Below are positions 1 to 5,367 of a stretch of 5,367 nt of DNA, piece by piece. The DNA comes from Verrucomicrobiales bacterium (GTDB lineage: Bacteria; Verrucomicrobiota; Verrucomicrobiia; Verrucomicrobiales; Verrucomicrobiaceae). Below the pieces are notes generated by a model. The model did not search any database. It was given only the letters and a program-made list of their open reading frames with translations, and was not told the DNA's origin. The stretch's first letter is position 1. The number at the start of each line of letters is the position of its first letter. The stretch lies in NCBI GenBank assembly GCA_003453085.1, contig DMMK01000090.1:1-5367 (forward strand), written 5' to 3'. The translations under genes were made by a program, and so were the position numbers.

Positions 1-562
1 CAAATGGTATGGCGGACTCGGCAGCCTCATGGACTTCCTGCCAATGAAAAGCGGCCTGCAGGCCGGGCTGCTTTTGGGAACCTAGGGAGATCCAGAAATC
101 ATCGAGCGGGCGGTAGCCTTCGGGGCGCAAGGGGTGGTCGCGCGGGCGGTCAACGGCACAGAAGGTGGTGAGGCCCAGACCGAGTGAGCGGGCATGGTTT
201 TCACGATGCTTGAAGAACTGCCTGCCCAGTCCGCGTCCACGGTATTGAGAGAGAAGAATGGATTCTCCCAGGTAGCAGATGCGAGAGATGTCATGGCCTG
301 CTTTGACAAAGGCCTCTTGAAATTCGGGACCTTCATCGGCCATGGGCATGCAGGTGGTGGCACCGACGACGGCATCGCCGTGAAGGGCGAGCACGGCGAG
401 GCTGCGTTCCGCTTCCAAATAGACCTTCAGGTAATCGCGCTCATAATCCAGGCTGCCATCATAGAGGTAGGGGTAGTCTCTGAAGACGGTGATGCGTAGG
501 GCCCCGAGAGCATCCAGGTAGGGCTCGATCTGCTTTCCCTGAACGGTGAGGAGGCGCAGCAT
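1..562 (-). CDS. GNAT-family N-acetyltransferase (partial, C-terminus beyond left edge)
   Basis: The reading frame stays open for 187 codons from the ATG at 562 to the window edge, with no stop, so the 3' end is missing. GNAT enzymes transfer an acetyl group from acetyl-CoA to an amine; the substrate cannot be told here. The diagnostic acetyl-CoA pyrophosphate loop (motif A, Q/R-x-x-G-x-G/A) is present as QYRGRGLG at residues 106-113, preceded by the expected strand YLGESILL (97-104) and followed by an amphipathic helix (FFKHRENHARSLG). N-terminal strands around LAVLALHGDAVVGATT (55-70) match the usual beta2-beta3 pattern. The later segment HPLRPEGYRPLDDFW (143-157) resembles the substrate-side end of larger GNATs of about 200-220 residues. 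An in-frame TGA lies three codons upstream of the ATG, which nearly forces this start. No Shine-Dalgarno sequence is visible. It is divergent from the aminotransferase gene, 156 bp away. Confidence 0.85.
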   Translation of the reverse strand, partial: MLRLLTVQGKQIEPYLDALGALRITVFRDYPYLYDGSLDYERDYLKVYLEAERSLAVLALHGDAVVGATTCMPMADEGPEFQEAFVKAGHDISRICYLGESILLSQYRGRGLGRQFFKHRENHARSLGLGLTTFCAVDRPRDHPLRPEGYRPLDDFWISLGSQKQPGLQAAFHWQEVHEAAESAIPF

Positions 563-718
563 ATTGAATCAGTAACGGAGGGGGCTGGGGAAGTTTAGAG
601 GAAGAATGCAAATAAACGCACAAGGATTCACAAAGCCTGCGGAAACTTTCTTTGCAAACATGCATACAAGGTTGCGTTCAAAGCTTGAATGCCTGCTTTT
701 GCTGCTAAAGTTCGGCAC

Positions 719-1555
719 ATGGATTCATCTCAGTTTATCTGGCTCAATGGTCGCCTTCAGTCGGTGGAAGAAGCCCGTGTTTCTCCCTTGGATCATGGCC
801 TGATGGTGGGAGACGGCGTGTTTGAAACCCTGGTGGCACGTGGTGGCAAGCCCTTTGCTGCGCGGGAGCACTATGCACGGCTGCAGCGGTCCTGCGAGGT
901 CACCGGGCTGCATTGTATCTCGGAAGAGGTGTTTGAAGAAAGCATGCGGGAAGTGATGGCGGCGAACGAGCTGATGGATGCGCGGGTGCGGGTGACGCTG
1001 ACCAGTGGGGACGGGCCGCTGGGGTCTGACCGGGGCGCTGGGCGCGGCACGGTGCTGGTGGTGGCCACGCCGCTGAAACCCTGGCCGCCGACGGAGAACG
1101 TACAACTGGCCCCCTGGACGCGCAATTCACGCGGGGCGCTGGCCGGGGTGAAGAGTGTCTCGTATGGGGAAAATGTGCGCGCCCTGCTGTATGCGAAGGA
1201 ACGCGGCTGCGGGGAGGCGCTGGTGGTGAACGAGTCTAACCAACTTTGTGAAGGGACGGGGTCCAATGTGTTTGTGGTGCTGGAGGGGCGGCTGCTGACG
1301 CCGCCGCTGTCCTCCGGCTGTCTTGCGGGCATCACCCGCCAGCTTGTCCTGGAGGCCTGTGCGAAGGAGGGCATCGTGTGCCTGGAGGAGGACCTGCCCG
1401 CCGTGGTGCTGGAGGAGTGCGAGGAAGCTTTTCTCACTTCCTCCACGCGGGATGTGCATCCGATCGCGGGACTGAATGGCCGCAGCCTCAAGGCCCCTGG
1501 GCCAGTGACGCTGAAGGTGCAGCAGGCCTTTGCCCACCAGTACGGGCTGGCGTGA
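719..1555 (+). CDS. PLP-dependent class IV aminotransferase, aminodeoxychorismate lyase-like
   Basis: A 278-residue fold-type IV PLP enzyme of the family containing 4-amino-4-deoxychorismate lyase (PabC, p-aminobenzoate/folate synthesis), branched-chain aminotransferase and D-amino acid aminotransferase (D-AAT). Counting from the ATG at 719, these are visible: DHGLMVGDGVFE (25-36); the Schiff-base lysine K145 in GVKSVSYGEN; E178 in LCEGTGSNVF, which should contact the pyridine nitrogen; the phosphate-binding turn GITR (204-207); and STRD (242-245). These fall within one residue of the D-AAT positions K145, E177, I204/T205 and S240/T241, which supports this start over an in-frame ATG at 689. 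SGDGPLGSDRG (96-106) and the general sequence recall, from memory, actinobacterial proteins annotated as aminodeoxychorismate lyase. The arginine of the T-R-G motif that recognises the substrate carboxylate in D-AAT is absent (VTLTSG here). Cytoplasmic. ADC lyase is the favoured function; another aminotransferase activity is possible, so no symbol is given. No other folate gene is nearby. Confidence 0.88.
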   Translation: MDSSQFIWLNGRLQSVEEARVSPLDHGLMVGDGVFETLVARGGKPFAAREHYARLQRSCEVTGLHCISEEVFEESMREVMAANELMDARVRVTLTSGDGPLGSDRGAGRGTVLVVATPLKPWPPTENVQLAPWTRNSRGALAGVKSVSYGENVRALLYAKERGCGEALVVNESNQLCEGTGSNVFVVLEGRLLTPPLSSGCLAGITRQLVLEACAKEGIVCLEEDLPAVVLEECEEAFLTSSTRDVHPIAGLNGRSLKAPGPVTLKVQQAFAHQYGLA

Positions 1556-1607
1556 GCTGGGTGGCGTTTCGGGAGGTTCGTGCGTCGCGCTGCGGCAGGC
1601 GGCAGCC

Positions 1608-1631
1608 AAAGTACTCTCGTGCTTTAGCACG
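1608..1631 (+). repeat. Left hairpin unit of the palindromic element
   Basis: The unit is AAAGTACTC, one spacer base (T), then a hairpin with a 6-bp stem CGTGCT/AGCACG. Only TT separates the arms, so a 5-bp stem with a TTTA loop is the more realistic fold. It matches the reverse complement of 1681-1704 at 20 of 24 positions. Confidence 0.6.
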
Positions 1632-1680
1632 CGGGTGGGCCGAGGGTTCTGCGAGGTCGAATGACCGAACGAGACGGGTG

Positions 1681-1704
1681 CGAGCTGAAGCTCGGGAGTA
1701 CTTT
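1681..1704 (-). repeat. Right hairpin unit, inverted copy of the left unit
   Basis: Read on the minus strand this is AAAGTACTC, one spacer base (C), then the stem CGAGCT/AGCTCG closed by TC. Relative to the left unit, the third stem pair is A-T instead of T-A, so both bases changed and pairing is kept. The other two differences are in the spacer and the loop. Confidence 0.6.
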
Positions 1705-1747
1705 CGGGCAGGTGCAGTGGCAGCTACGGGGCTGTCTGAAAATCCAC

Positions 1748-3010
1748 CTACTGCCGGGCCACCACTTCGGTGCCGTCCTTGACGGAATCGGGCGGGTGCA
1801 TGAGCACGCGGTCACCGGCCTTCAGTCCTTGGATCACCTGGGTCCATTTGCCATCGCTGCGGCCCGTTTCCACGGTGGTGACGCGGGCCTTGCCCTGATC
1901 AAAAACAAAGGTGCGCCACACGGAGCCTTCGCGGAAGAGGGCCCCGCTGGGCACCTGCAGGACATCGTCTTCATGCCACACGGCCACGCGTACTTCCACG
2001 CGGAAGCGGTCGCCCAGCGGGGTGCCTTTGAGCCCGGCGGGATCAAGGTCGCAGAGGACGATGACGCGCTGCTCCTCCACGCCCAGGGCGGAGACTTTGG
2101 TGAAGGCGGCGGGCTCCACGCGGCGGACGGTGGCCTTCAGCGGGGCGTCGCCACCCCATTGCTCAATGCTGGCCGGGGCACCGGGGCGGATGAGCACGGC
2201 ATCGCGGGAGAGGATTTCGGCCTCGACTTCCAGGTCGGCCACGTCGCCGATCTCCAGGATGGGGGCACCGGCGGCGATGATCATGGCGCTCTCCTGCTCC
2301 ACCCGCAGCACGCGACCGCTGACGGGGGCGCGCACTTCCACCGGCGTGCTGTCGCCGCCGGGGCTGGTCATCTGGAGGAGGGCAGCCTTGGCCTGGGTGA
2401 GCTCATACTCGGCCACCTTCAGGGCGAACTCCTGAGAGCGGACCTCGCGGCTGCGCATCTCGGCCTCGCGCTGGATGTTGTCGCGGTCGGTGACGGAGAT
2501 GCTGCCTTCGGTAGCGTTGGACTTCACACGGTCCCAGTTGGCCTGGGCAAAGCGGGCGGCGGTGCGCGTCATTTCCAGACCCTCGGAGGCCTGCTGGAGG
2601 GCGGCCTGGGTGGAGGCGATGCGGGCATCGGCCTGGGCCTTGGTGCGGGCATCAATGAGCGGGGCGATACCGGGCTCAATGAGGGTGAGCACGGTTTCGC
2701 CGGCCTTGACTTCATCACCGGCTTTCAGGGGCACGCGGCGCATGCTGCCAGTGACGGGGGCGGCCACGATGTAGCGGTTGCGGATGCGGGTTTTGCCCTC
2801 CTCCATCACATGCACGGTGAGGGGGCCGCGCTTCACCTCGGCCAGCTCCACCGGCGTGGGGCGGGGGCGCAGGCCGTAGATGACGAGCCCGAGCACCCCG
2901 AGGCCCAGGGACCAAAGGGCGATCTTACGGAACAAGCCACGCTTGGAAGGAACTTTTTTCGCTTCCCAGGGTGGGGTGGGGGATTTGCCTGACTGCTCCT
3001 CGTTAGCCAT
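1748..3010 (-). CDS. Periplasmic adaptor subunit of an efflux pump (HlyD/MFP family)
   Basis: A 420-residue membrane fusion protein that would link an inner-membrane transporter (RND or ABC type) to an outer-membrane channel. A basic cytoplasmic N-terminus is followed by one membrane anchor (about 29-47, ALWSLGLGVLGLVIYGL). The first lipoyl half-motif is AAPVTGSMRRVPLKAGDEV (83-101). A long alpha-helical hairpin rich in Ala, Gln and Glu runs from about 115 to 215. The second lipoyl half is VRAPVSGRVLRVEQESAMI (226-244). A beta-barrel (about 257-345) and a membrane-proximal domain (about 346-420, with VPSGALF and GLKAGDRV) complete the usual adaptor order at normal length. The cargo cannot be predicted. 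The gene ends facing the aminotransferase and its upstream side faces the DUF1080 gene, so no transporter or channel gene is co-transcribed with it here. The start is followed by an Asn/Glu-rich leader; no Shine-Dalgarno sequence precedes it (ATAGAAAAAAC before the ATG). Confidence 0.9.
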   Translation of the reverse strand: MANEEQSGKSPTPPWEAKKVPSKRGLFRKIALWSLGLGVLGLVIYGLRPRPTPVELAEVKRGPLTVHVMEEGKTRIRNRYIVAAPVTGSMRRVPLKAGDEVKAGETVLTLIEPGIAPLIDARTKAQADARIASTQAALQQASEGLEMTRTAARFAQANWDRVKSNATEGSISVTDRDNIQREAEMRSREVRSQEFALKVAEYELTQAKAALLQMTSPGGDSTPVEVRAPVSGRVLRVEQESAMIIAAGAPILEIGDVADLEVEAEILSRDAVLIRPGAPASIEQWGGDAPLKATVRRVEPAAFTKVSALGVEEQRVIVLCDLDPAGLKGTPLGDRFRVEVRVAVWHEDDVLQVPSGALFREGSVWRTFVFDQGKARVTTVETGRSDGKWTQVIQGLKAGDRVLMHPPDSVKDGTEVVARQ

Positions 3011-3129
3011 GTTTTTTCTATGTAAGCCAGACTCTTGAACAGAGCAGGTGAAATTTTACGTTTGAGGGCAGGTGGCTGTGGCTTGCACAATGCTTGCCAG
3101 CGGCTGCGGACTGTTTATTCTGACCCTTC

Positions 3130-3780
3130 ATGAAAGCTTCTCTTTTTGTGTTTCTCGTTCTGGGCGCCTGCCGTGTCATCGCAGCAGATGCCGTCTCTCT
3201 ATTCGATGGAAAATCCCTCGCCGGATGGACCGGACCTGATGGTGCCAAGCCGGGTGCCGGCTGGGTGGTGGAGGATGGGGCGCTGCACCTGAATGGTGAA
3301 AAAGGCGGCAACCTGCTGTCCGAGAAGGAATACACGAACTTTGTGCTGGAGTGGGAATGGAAGGTGGAAGAAGGCGGCAACAACGGCATCAAATATTGGG
3401 TGACGAAGATCGGCGGCAAGGAGTGGCTGGGCATCGAGTACCAGATGATTGACGATGCCAAGCATCCCGATGGCCTGAAAGGCGGCAGCCACACCACGGG
3501 CTCCATCTACGACATCAAGGCCCCGGAGGCAGACAAGCCGCTGAATCCCCCCGGCCAGTGGAACAGCAGCCGCGTGGTGGTGCAGGATGGCAAGATCGAG
3601 CATTGGCTGAATGGCAAGCTTGTTTGCGCGGCGGATACCACCACGGATGCGTGGAAGACGATGATCGCAGGCAGCAAGTTCAAGTCCAAGGAAGGCTTTG
3701 CCCCCGGCAAGGGCCGCATCATGCTGACCGACCACCACGACAAGGTGTGGATGCGCGGCATCAAGATCACGGAGAAGTAA
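3130..3780 (+). CDS. Secreted DUF1080 protein, 3-keto-disaccharide hydrolase-like
   Basis: A 216-residue single-domain protein of the DUF1080 family (PF06439), a concanavalin-like beta-sandwich now named 3-keto-disaccharide hydrolase because characterised members cleave 3-keto-glycosides. The N-terminal motif LFDGKSLAGWTG (24-35) opens the domain as is typical. Other family-like segments are GIEYQMIDD (101-109, acidic residues E103, D108 and D109), TGSIYD (123-128), PPGQWN (140-145), HWLNGK (158-163) and the last strands GRIMLTDHHDKVWMRGIKI (195-213). Residues 1-18 form an export signal: MK, a hydrophobic stretch, then a likely signal peptidase I site at VIA-AD. LGAC (11-14) could instead be a lipobox with C14 as the lipidated residue. 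It probably acts outside the cytoplasm on oxidised sugars; the exact substrate is unknown. The gene is alone on its strand and followed by its own terminator, so it looks monocistronic. No Shine-Dalgarno sequence precedes the ATG. Such genes are abundant in Verrucomicrobiota, Planctomycetota and Bacteroidota. Confidence 0.9.
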   Translation: MKASLFVFLVLGACRVIAADAVSLFDGKSLAGWTGPDGAKPGAGWVVEDGALHLNGEKGGNLLSEKEYTNFVLEWEWKVEEGGNNGIKYWVTKIGGKEWLGIEYQMIDDAKHPDGLKGGSHTTGSIYDIKAPEADKPLNPPGQWNSSRVVVQDGKIEHWLNGKLVCAADTTTDAWKTMIAGSKFKSKEGFAPGKGRIMLTDHHDKVWMRGIKITEK

Positions 3781-3806
3781 GCACCGAAAAGACAGTCAAT
3801 TCACGG

Positions 3807-3836
3807 ACGGATCTTCCTCAGGGAAGATCCGTTTTT
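3807..3836 (+). terminator. Rho-independent terminator of the DUF1080 gene
   Basis: A perfect 11-bp stem pairs ACGGATCTTCC (3807-3817) with GGAAGATCCGT (3822-3832) around a TCAG loop. Its 3' end runs into five consecutive T residues (3832-3836). It starts 26 bases after the DUF1080 stop. On the minus strand the stem is followed by CCGTGAATT, not a T-run, so it should act only for rightward transcription. Confidence 0.92.
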
Positions 3837-3944
3837 GTTGGCAGCCGTGGGATGGGAAGCATGGCAGCCTTTAGCTTTTACCCGACATCTTTTTGCCGTG
3901 CCACTTTTGCCTGCACGGGCTTTCGGAAAACTCGTTTAGCCTCC

Positions 3945-5294
3945 TCAGGCAGCGGCGCGGAGGGGCGGGTGCCAGGCGTTGCGCACGGCGAAGTTTTCAG
4001 CCGCTGGCACCTGCCAGACGAGGTATTTGGACAGCATCTTCATGAGGCTGCGGCTGTAGCCACTGCGGGTGTAGCCCCCGGAAGCCATGCTGGCGATGTG
4101 GAAAGTGGAGTGCCGCTCCATGACGCTGGCGATGTTGAGGGGGGAGGGCTTCATGGCCAGGTTCTTGCCAGCGAGGTGGATCTGGAAGATGCGGCCATCG
4201 TAAAAGTAGCGCACAAGGTCCGTCCAGGCTTGGTGCCACTCCACGATGCGGCGGCTGTAGCGGTCCAGGGCGCGGGCGAGGGCGGCGGGGTTCCGGAGTA
4301 TTTGCGTGCCTTTGGAAAAGACGCATTCGTCGAGCTGGCGTGCGCCCTCCAGCGACATGAAGAGGCCGGGAGAGAGCATGGGATCCACAAAACCGTAGGC
4401 ATCCCCCAGCAGCACCCAGCCGGGGCCGTGACCCTGCTGGGAGAGGAGCTGGTAGTTGGTATAGGTCATGACCGGGGAGACCCGCCGGGCGCGGCTGCCT
4501 TTGGCGGCGAGGATGGGCTCCTGCCGGATGGCGTTTTCCAGGCGTTCTTCGGCGGTGGCTCCCAGGGTGGGGGCGTGGGCTTTATTCACCACGATCCCCA
4601 CGGAAAGGCGGCCGGGTAGGGGGATGCGCCAGCTCCAGCCTGCCCTGAGGACGGAGATGATGACCTGGCCGGGCTCCACTTCGTCATGGTCGAAGTCTTC
4701 AAAGTGGGCGAAGTAGGCGATGTCGTCCCGCTCGCCACGGACGGCGGGGATGTTCATGCTGCGGGCGAAGGTGCGGGCGCGGCCTGAGGCATCCACCAGC
4801 AAGGGGCGGGCATCGGGCGGTAGGCCCGCCTTTGCTAGGCTTTCGGCACTCAGGCGCAGGGTGGGCTGGCCGTTTTCCACGCTGGGCTCCAGGGTGGCCC
4901 GGGCATGGACAAAACGGGCACCGAGTTCTTCGGCCCGTACGCGCAGGAGGTTGTCCAGCTCGGGGCGCGGGGTGTTGTAGGAGTAGGGGGGCAGGTGACC
5001 CTCCACATTTTTGAAGCTGAAGTGGATGCGCGGGCCGTCATCGGTGACGAAGAAGGAGGCCCCGGGTTTGCGGGTGGACATGGCGGCCACGCGCTCCTCA
5101 ATGCCGAGCTGGCGGAAGACGGGGACGACGCCGGGAATGAGGGATTCGCCGACGAGGAGGCCGGGGCGTTTGTCGTCATCAAAAACGACGCTGGCAATGC
5201 CGCGCTGGGCCAGCAGGGCGGCGAGGGTGCAACCCGCAGGTCCGGCACCTACGATCACGACTTCCGGGGAGTTCTCCATCATCACAGACATCAT
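3945..5294 (-). CDS. FAD-dependent halogenase-like oxidoreductase
   Basis: A 449-residue flavoprotein of the flavin-dependent halogenase / FAD monooxygenase superfamily. The dinucleotide-binding fold starts at once: VIVGAGPAG (13-21, G-x-G-x-x-G). Next come GESLIPGVV (49-57), K76 in TRKPGASFF, RPELDNLL (110-117), the signature W220-S-W-R-I-P225, and LLGDAYGFVDPMLSPG (295-310), which holds the FAD-binding GD and F302-x2-P-x2-S-x-G. W-x-W-x-I-P and F-x2-P-x2-S-x-G are reported signatures of flavin-dependent halogenases, which use FADH2, oxygen and halide; K76 lies about where their catalytic lysine sits. Relatives also include non-halogenating oxidoreductases, so halogenation is only possible. 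The C-terminal 100 residues are family-specific and suggest no substrate. Likely cytoplasmic. An in-frame TAA two codons upstream makes ATG 5294 the first possible start. AAAAAGG sits one base from that ATG and four from the next (5291); ATGs at 5282 and 5279 are also possible, so the start is uncertain by a few codons. Confidence 0.85.
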   Translation of the reverse strand: MMSVMMENSPEVVIVGAGPAGCTLAALLAQRGIASVVFDDDKRPGLLVGESLIPGVVPVFRQLGIEERVAAMSTRKPGASFFVTDDGPRIHFSFKNVEGHLPPYSYNTPRPELDNLLRVRAEELGARFVHARATLEPSVENGQPTLRLSAESLAKAGLPPDARPLLVDASGRARTFARSMNIPAVRGERDDIAYFAHFEDFDHDEVEPGQVIISVLRAGWSWRIPLPGRLSVGIVVNKAHAPTLGATAEERLENAIRQEPILAAKGSRARRVSPVMTYTNYQLLSQQGHGPGWVLLGDAYGFVDPMLSPGLFMSLEGARQLDECVFSKGTQILRNPAALARALDRYSRRIVEWHQAWTDLVRYFYDGRIFQIHLAGKNLAMKPSPLNIASVMERHSTFHIASMASGGYTRSGYSRSLMKMLSKYLVWQVPAAENFAVRNAWHPPLRAAA

Positions 5295-5367
5295 GCCTTT
5301 TTACGTCCGCTCTTCAAGCCGGGCATCAGGCATTTGCGTGAGGGGGCCGAATTTCGCTATTGGAAGG

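Larger units (their letters stand above)
1608..1704. repeat. Palindromic BIME-like intergenic element (two inverted hairpin units)
   Basis: A 97-bp structured element fills the centre of the 192-bp spacer between two converging stop codons. The outer arms AAAGTACTC (1608-1616) and GAGTACTTT (1696-1704) are a perfect 9-bp inverted repeat. Inside lie three hairpins: CGTGCT-TT-AGCACG (1618-1631), GGTC-GAAT-GACC (1655-1666) and CGAGCT-GA-AGCTCG (1681-1694). The left and right 24-bp ends are inverted copies of one unit with four differences, two of which compensate within the stem. CGGGTG directly follows the left hairpin (1632-1637) and directly precedes the right one (1675-1680). The layout resembles REP/BIME elements, which favour the space between convergent genes and are mobilised by RAYT transposases elsewhere. 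No transposase and no second copy occur in this window, so family membership is inferred. There is no T-run, so it is not a classic terminator. Confidence 0.6.

Noticed and set aside
194..499. A 101-codon plus-strand frame antisense to the acetyltransferase.
   Set aside because: The minus-strand frame carries the GNAT acetyl-CoA motif and the expected strand order, so the plus-strand frame is a shadow.
689..718. An upstream in-frame ATG that would add ten residues to the aminotransferase.
   Set aside because: Starting at 719 puts the catalytic lysine at residue 145, matching family spacing, and the added residues resemble no family N-terminus. Neither ATG has a Shine-Dalgarno sequence, so this rests on alignment logic alone.
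1661..2992. A 443-codon open frame on the plus strand antisense to nearly the whole adaptor gene.
   Set aside because: Its product is rich in Gly, His and Ala with no domain pattern, and the opposite strand encodes a clear full-length HlyD-type adaptor. Long antisense frames like this are a by-product of high-GC codon usage.
3094..3119. A candidate promoter for the DUF1080 gene, TTGCCA with TTTATT.
   Set aside because: The spacing is only 14 bases, the -10 matches four of six positions, and it would start transcription almost at the ATG.
3840..3870. A direct repeat GGCAGCC at 3840-3846 and 3864-3870, also seen once at 1601-1607.
   Set aside because: Seven bases in GC-rich DNA recur by chance, and there is no supporting structure around them.
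3896..3918. A hairpin CCGTGC/GCACGG downstream of the halogenase-like gene.
   Set aside because: The stem is six pairs with an 11-base loop, and on the minus strand it is followed by A residues, not T, so it does not qualify as that gene's terminator.
3558..4619. A 353-codon plus-strand frame overlapping the DUF1080 3' end and the halogenase-like gene.
   Set aside because: It crosses a strong terminator and lies antisense to a well-supported gene; the translation has no recognisable motifs.

Overview
The window is a high-GC bacterial chromosomal segment with five protein genes, one of them cut by the left edge. A secreted DUF1080 (3-keto-disaccharide hydrolase) protein, the mostly missing Shine-Dalgarno sequences, the overall gene style and the structured intergenic repeat suggest Verrucomicrobiota (Prosthecobacter/Verrucomicrobium-like). 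This is inferred from general knowledge; the window has no phylogenetic marker.

Layout, left to right. 1-562 (-): a GNAT-family N-acetyltransferase whose C-terminus lies outside the window. 563-718: a 156-bp divergent spacer that must hold both promoters; no convincing -35/-10 pair was found. 719-1555 (+): a PLP fold-type IV aminotransferase resembling 4-amino-4-deoxychorismate lyase. 1556-1747: a spacer between two converging genes, holding a 97-bp palindromic element made of two inverted hairpin units with compensatory changes around a central hairpin. 1748-3010 (-): an inner-membrane-anchored periplasmic adaptor (HlyD/MFP family) with no pump partner in view. 3011-3129: a 119-bp divergent spacer. 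3130-3780 (+): an exported DUF1080 protein, followed at 3807-3836 by a strong intrinsic terminator. 3781-3944: apart from that terminator, nothing convincing. 3945-5294 (-): an FAD-dependent halogenase-like oxidoreductase carrying the W-x-W-x-I-P and F-x2-P-x2-S-x-G signatures. 5295-5367: too short to assign, possibly the end of an upstream gene on the same strand.

The genes do not form an evident pathway. Orientation alternates -, +, -, +, -, so each is probably its own transcription unit or the end of one extending beyond the window. The clearest candidates for new biology are the hairpin-pair repeat between the convergent stops and the halogenase-like enzyme, whose substrate cannot be read from this window. 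No mobile-element gene, tRNA, rRNA or CRISPR array was seen.
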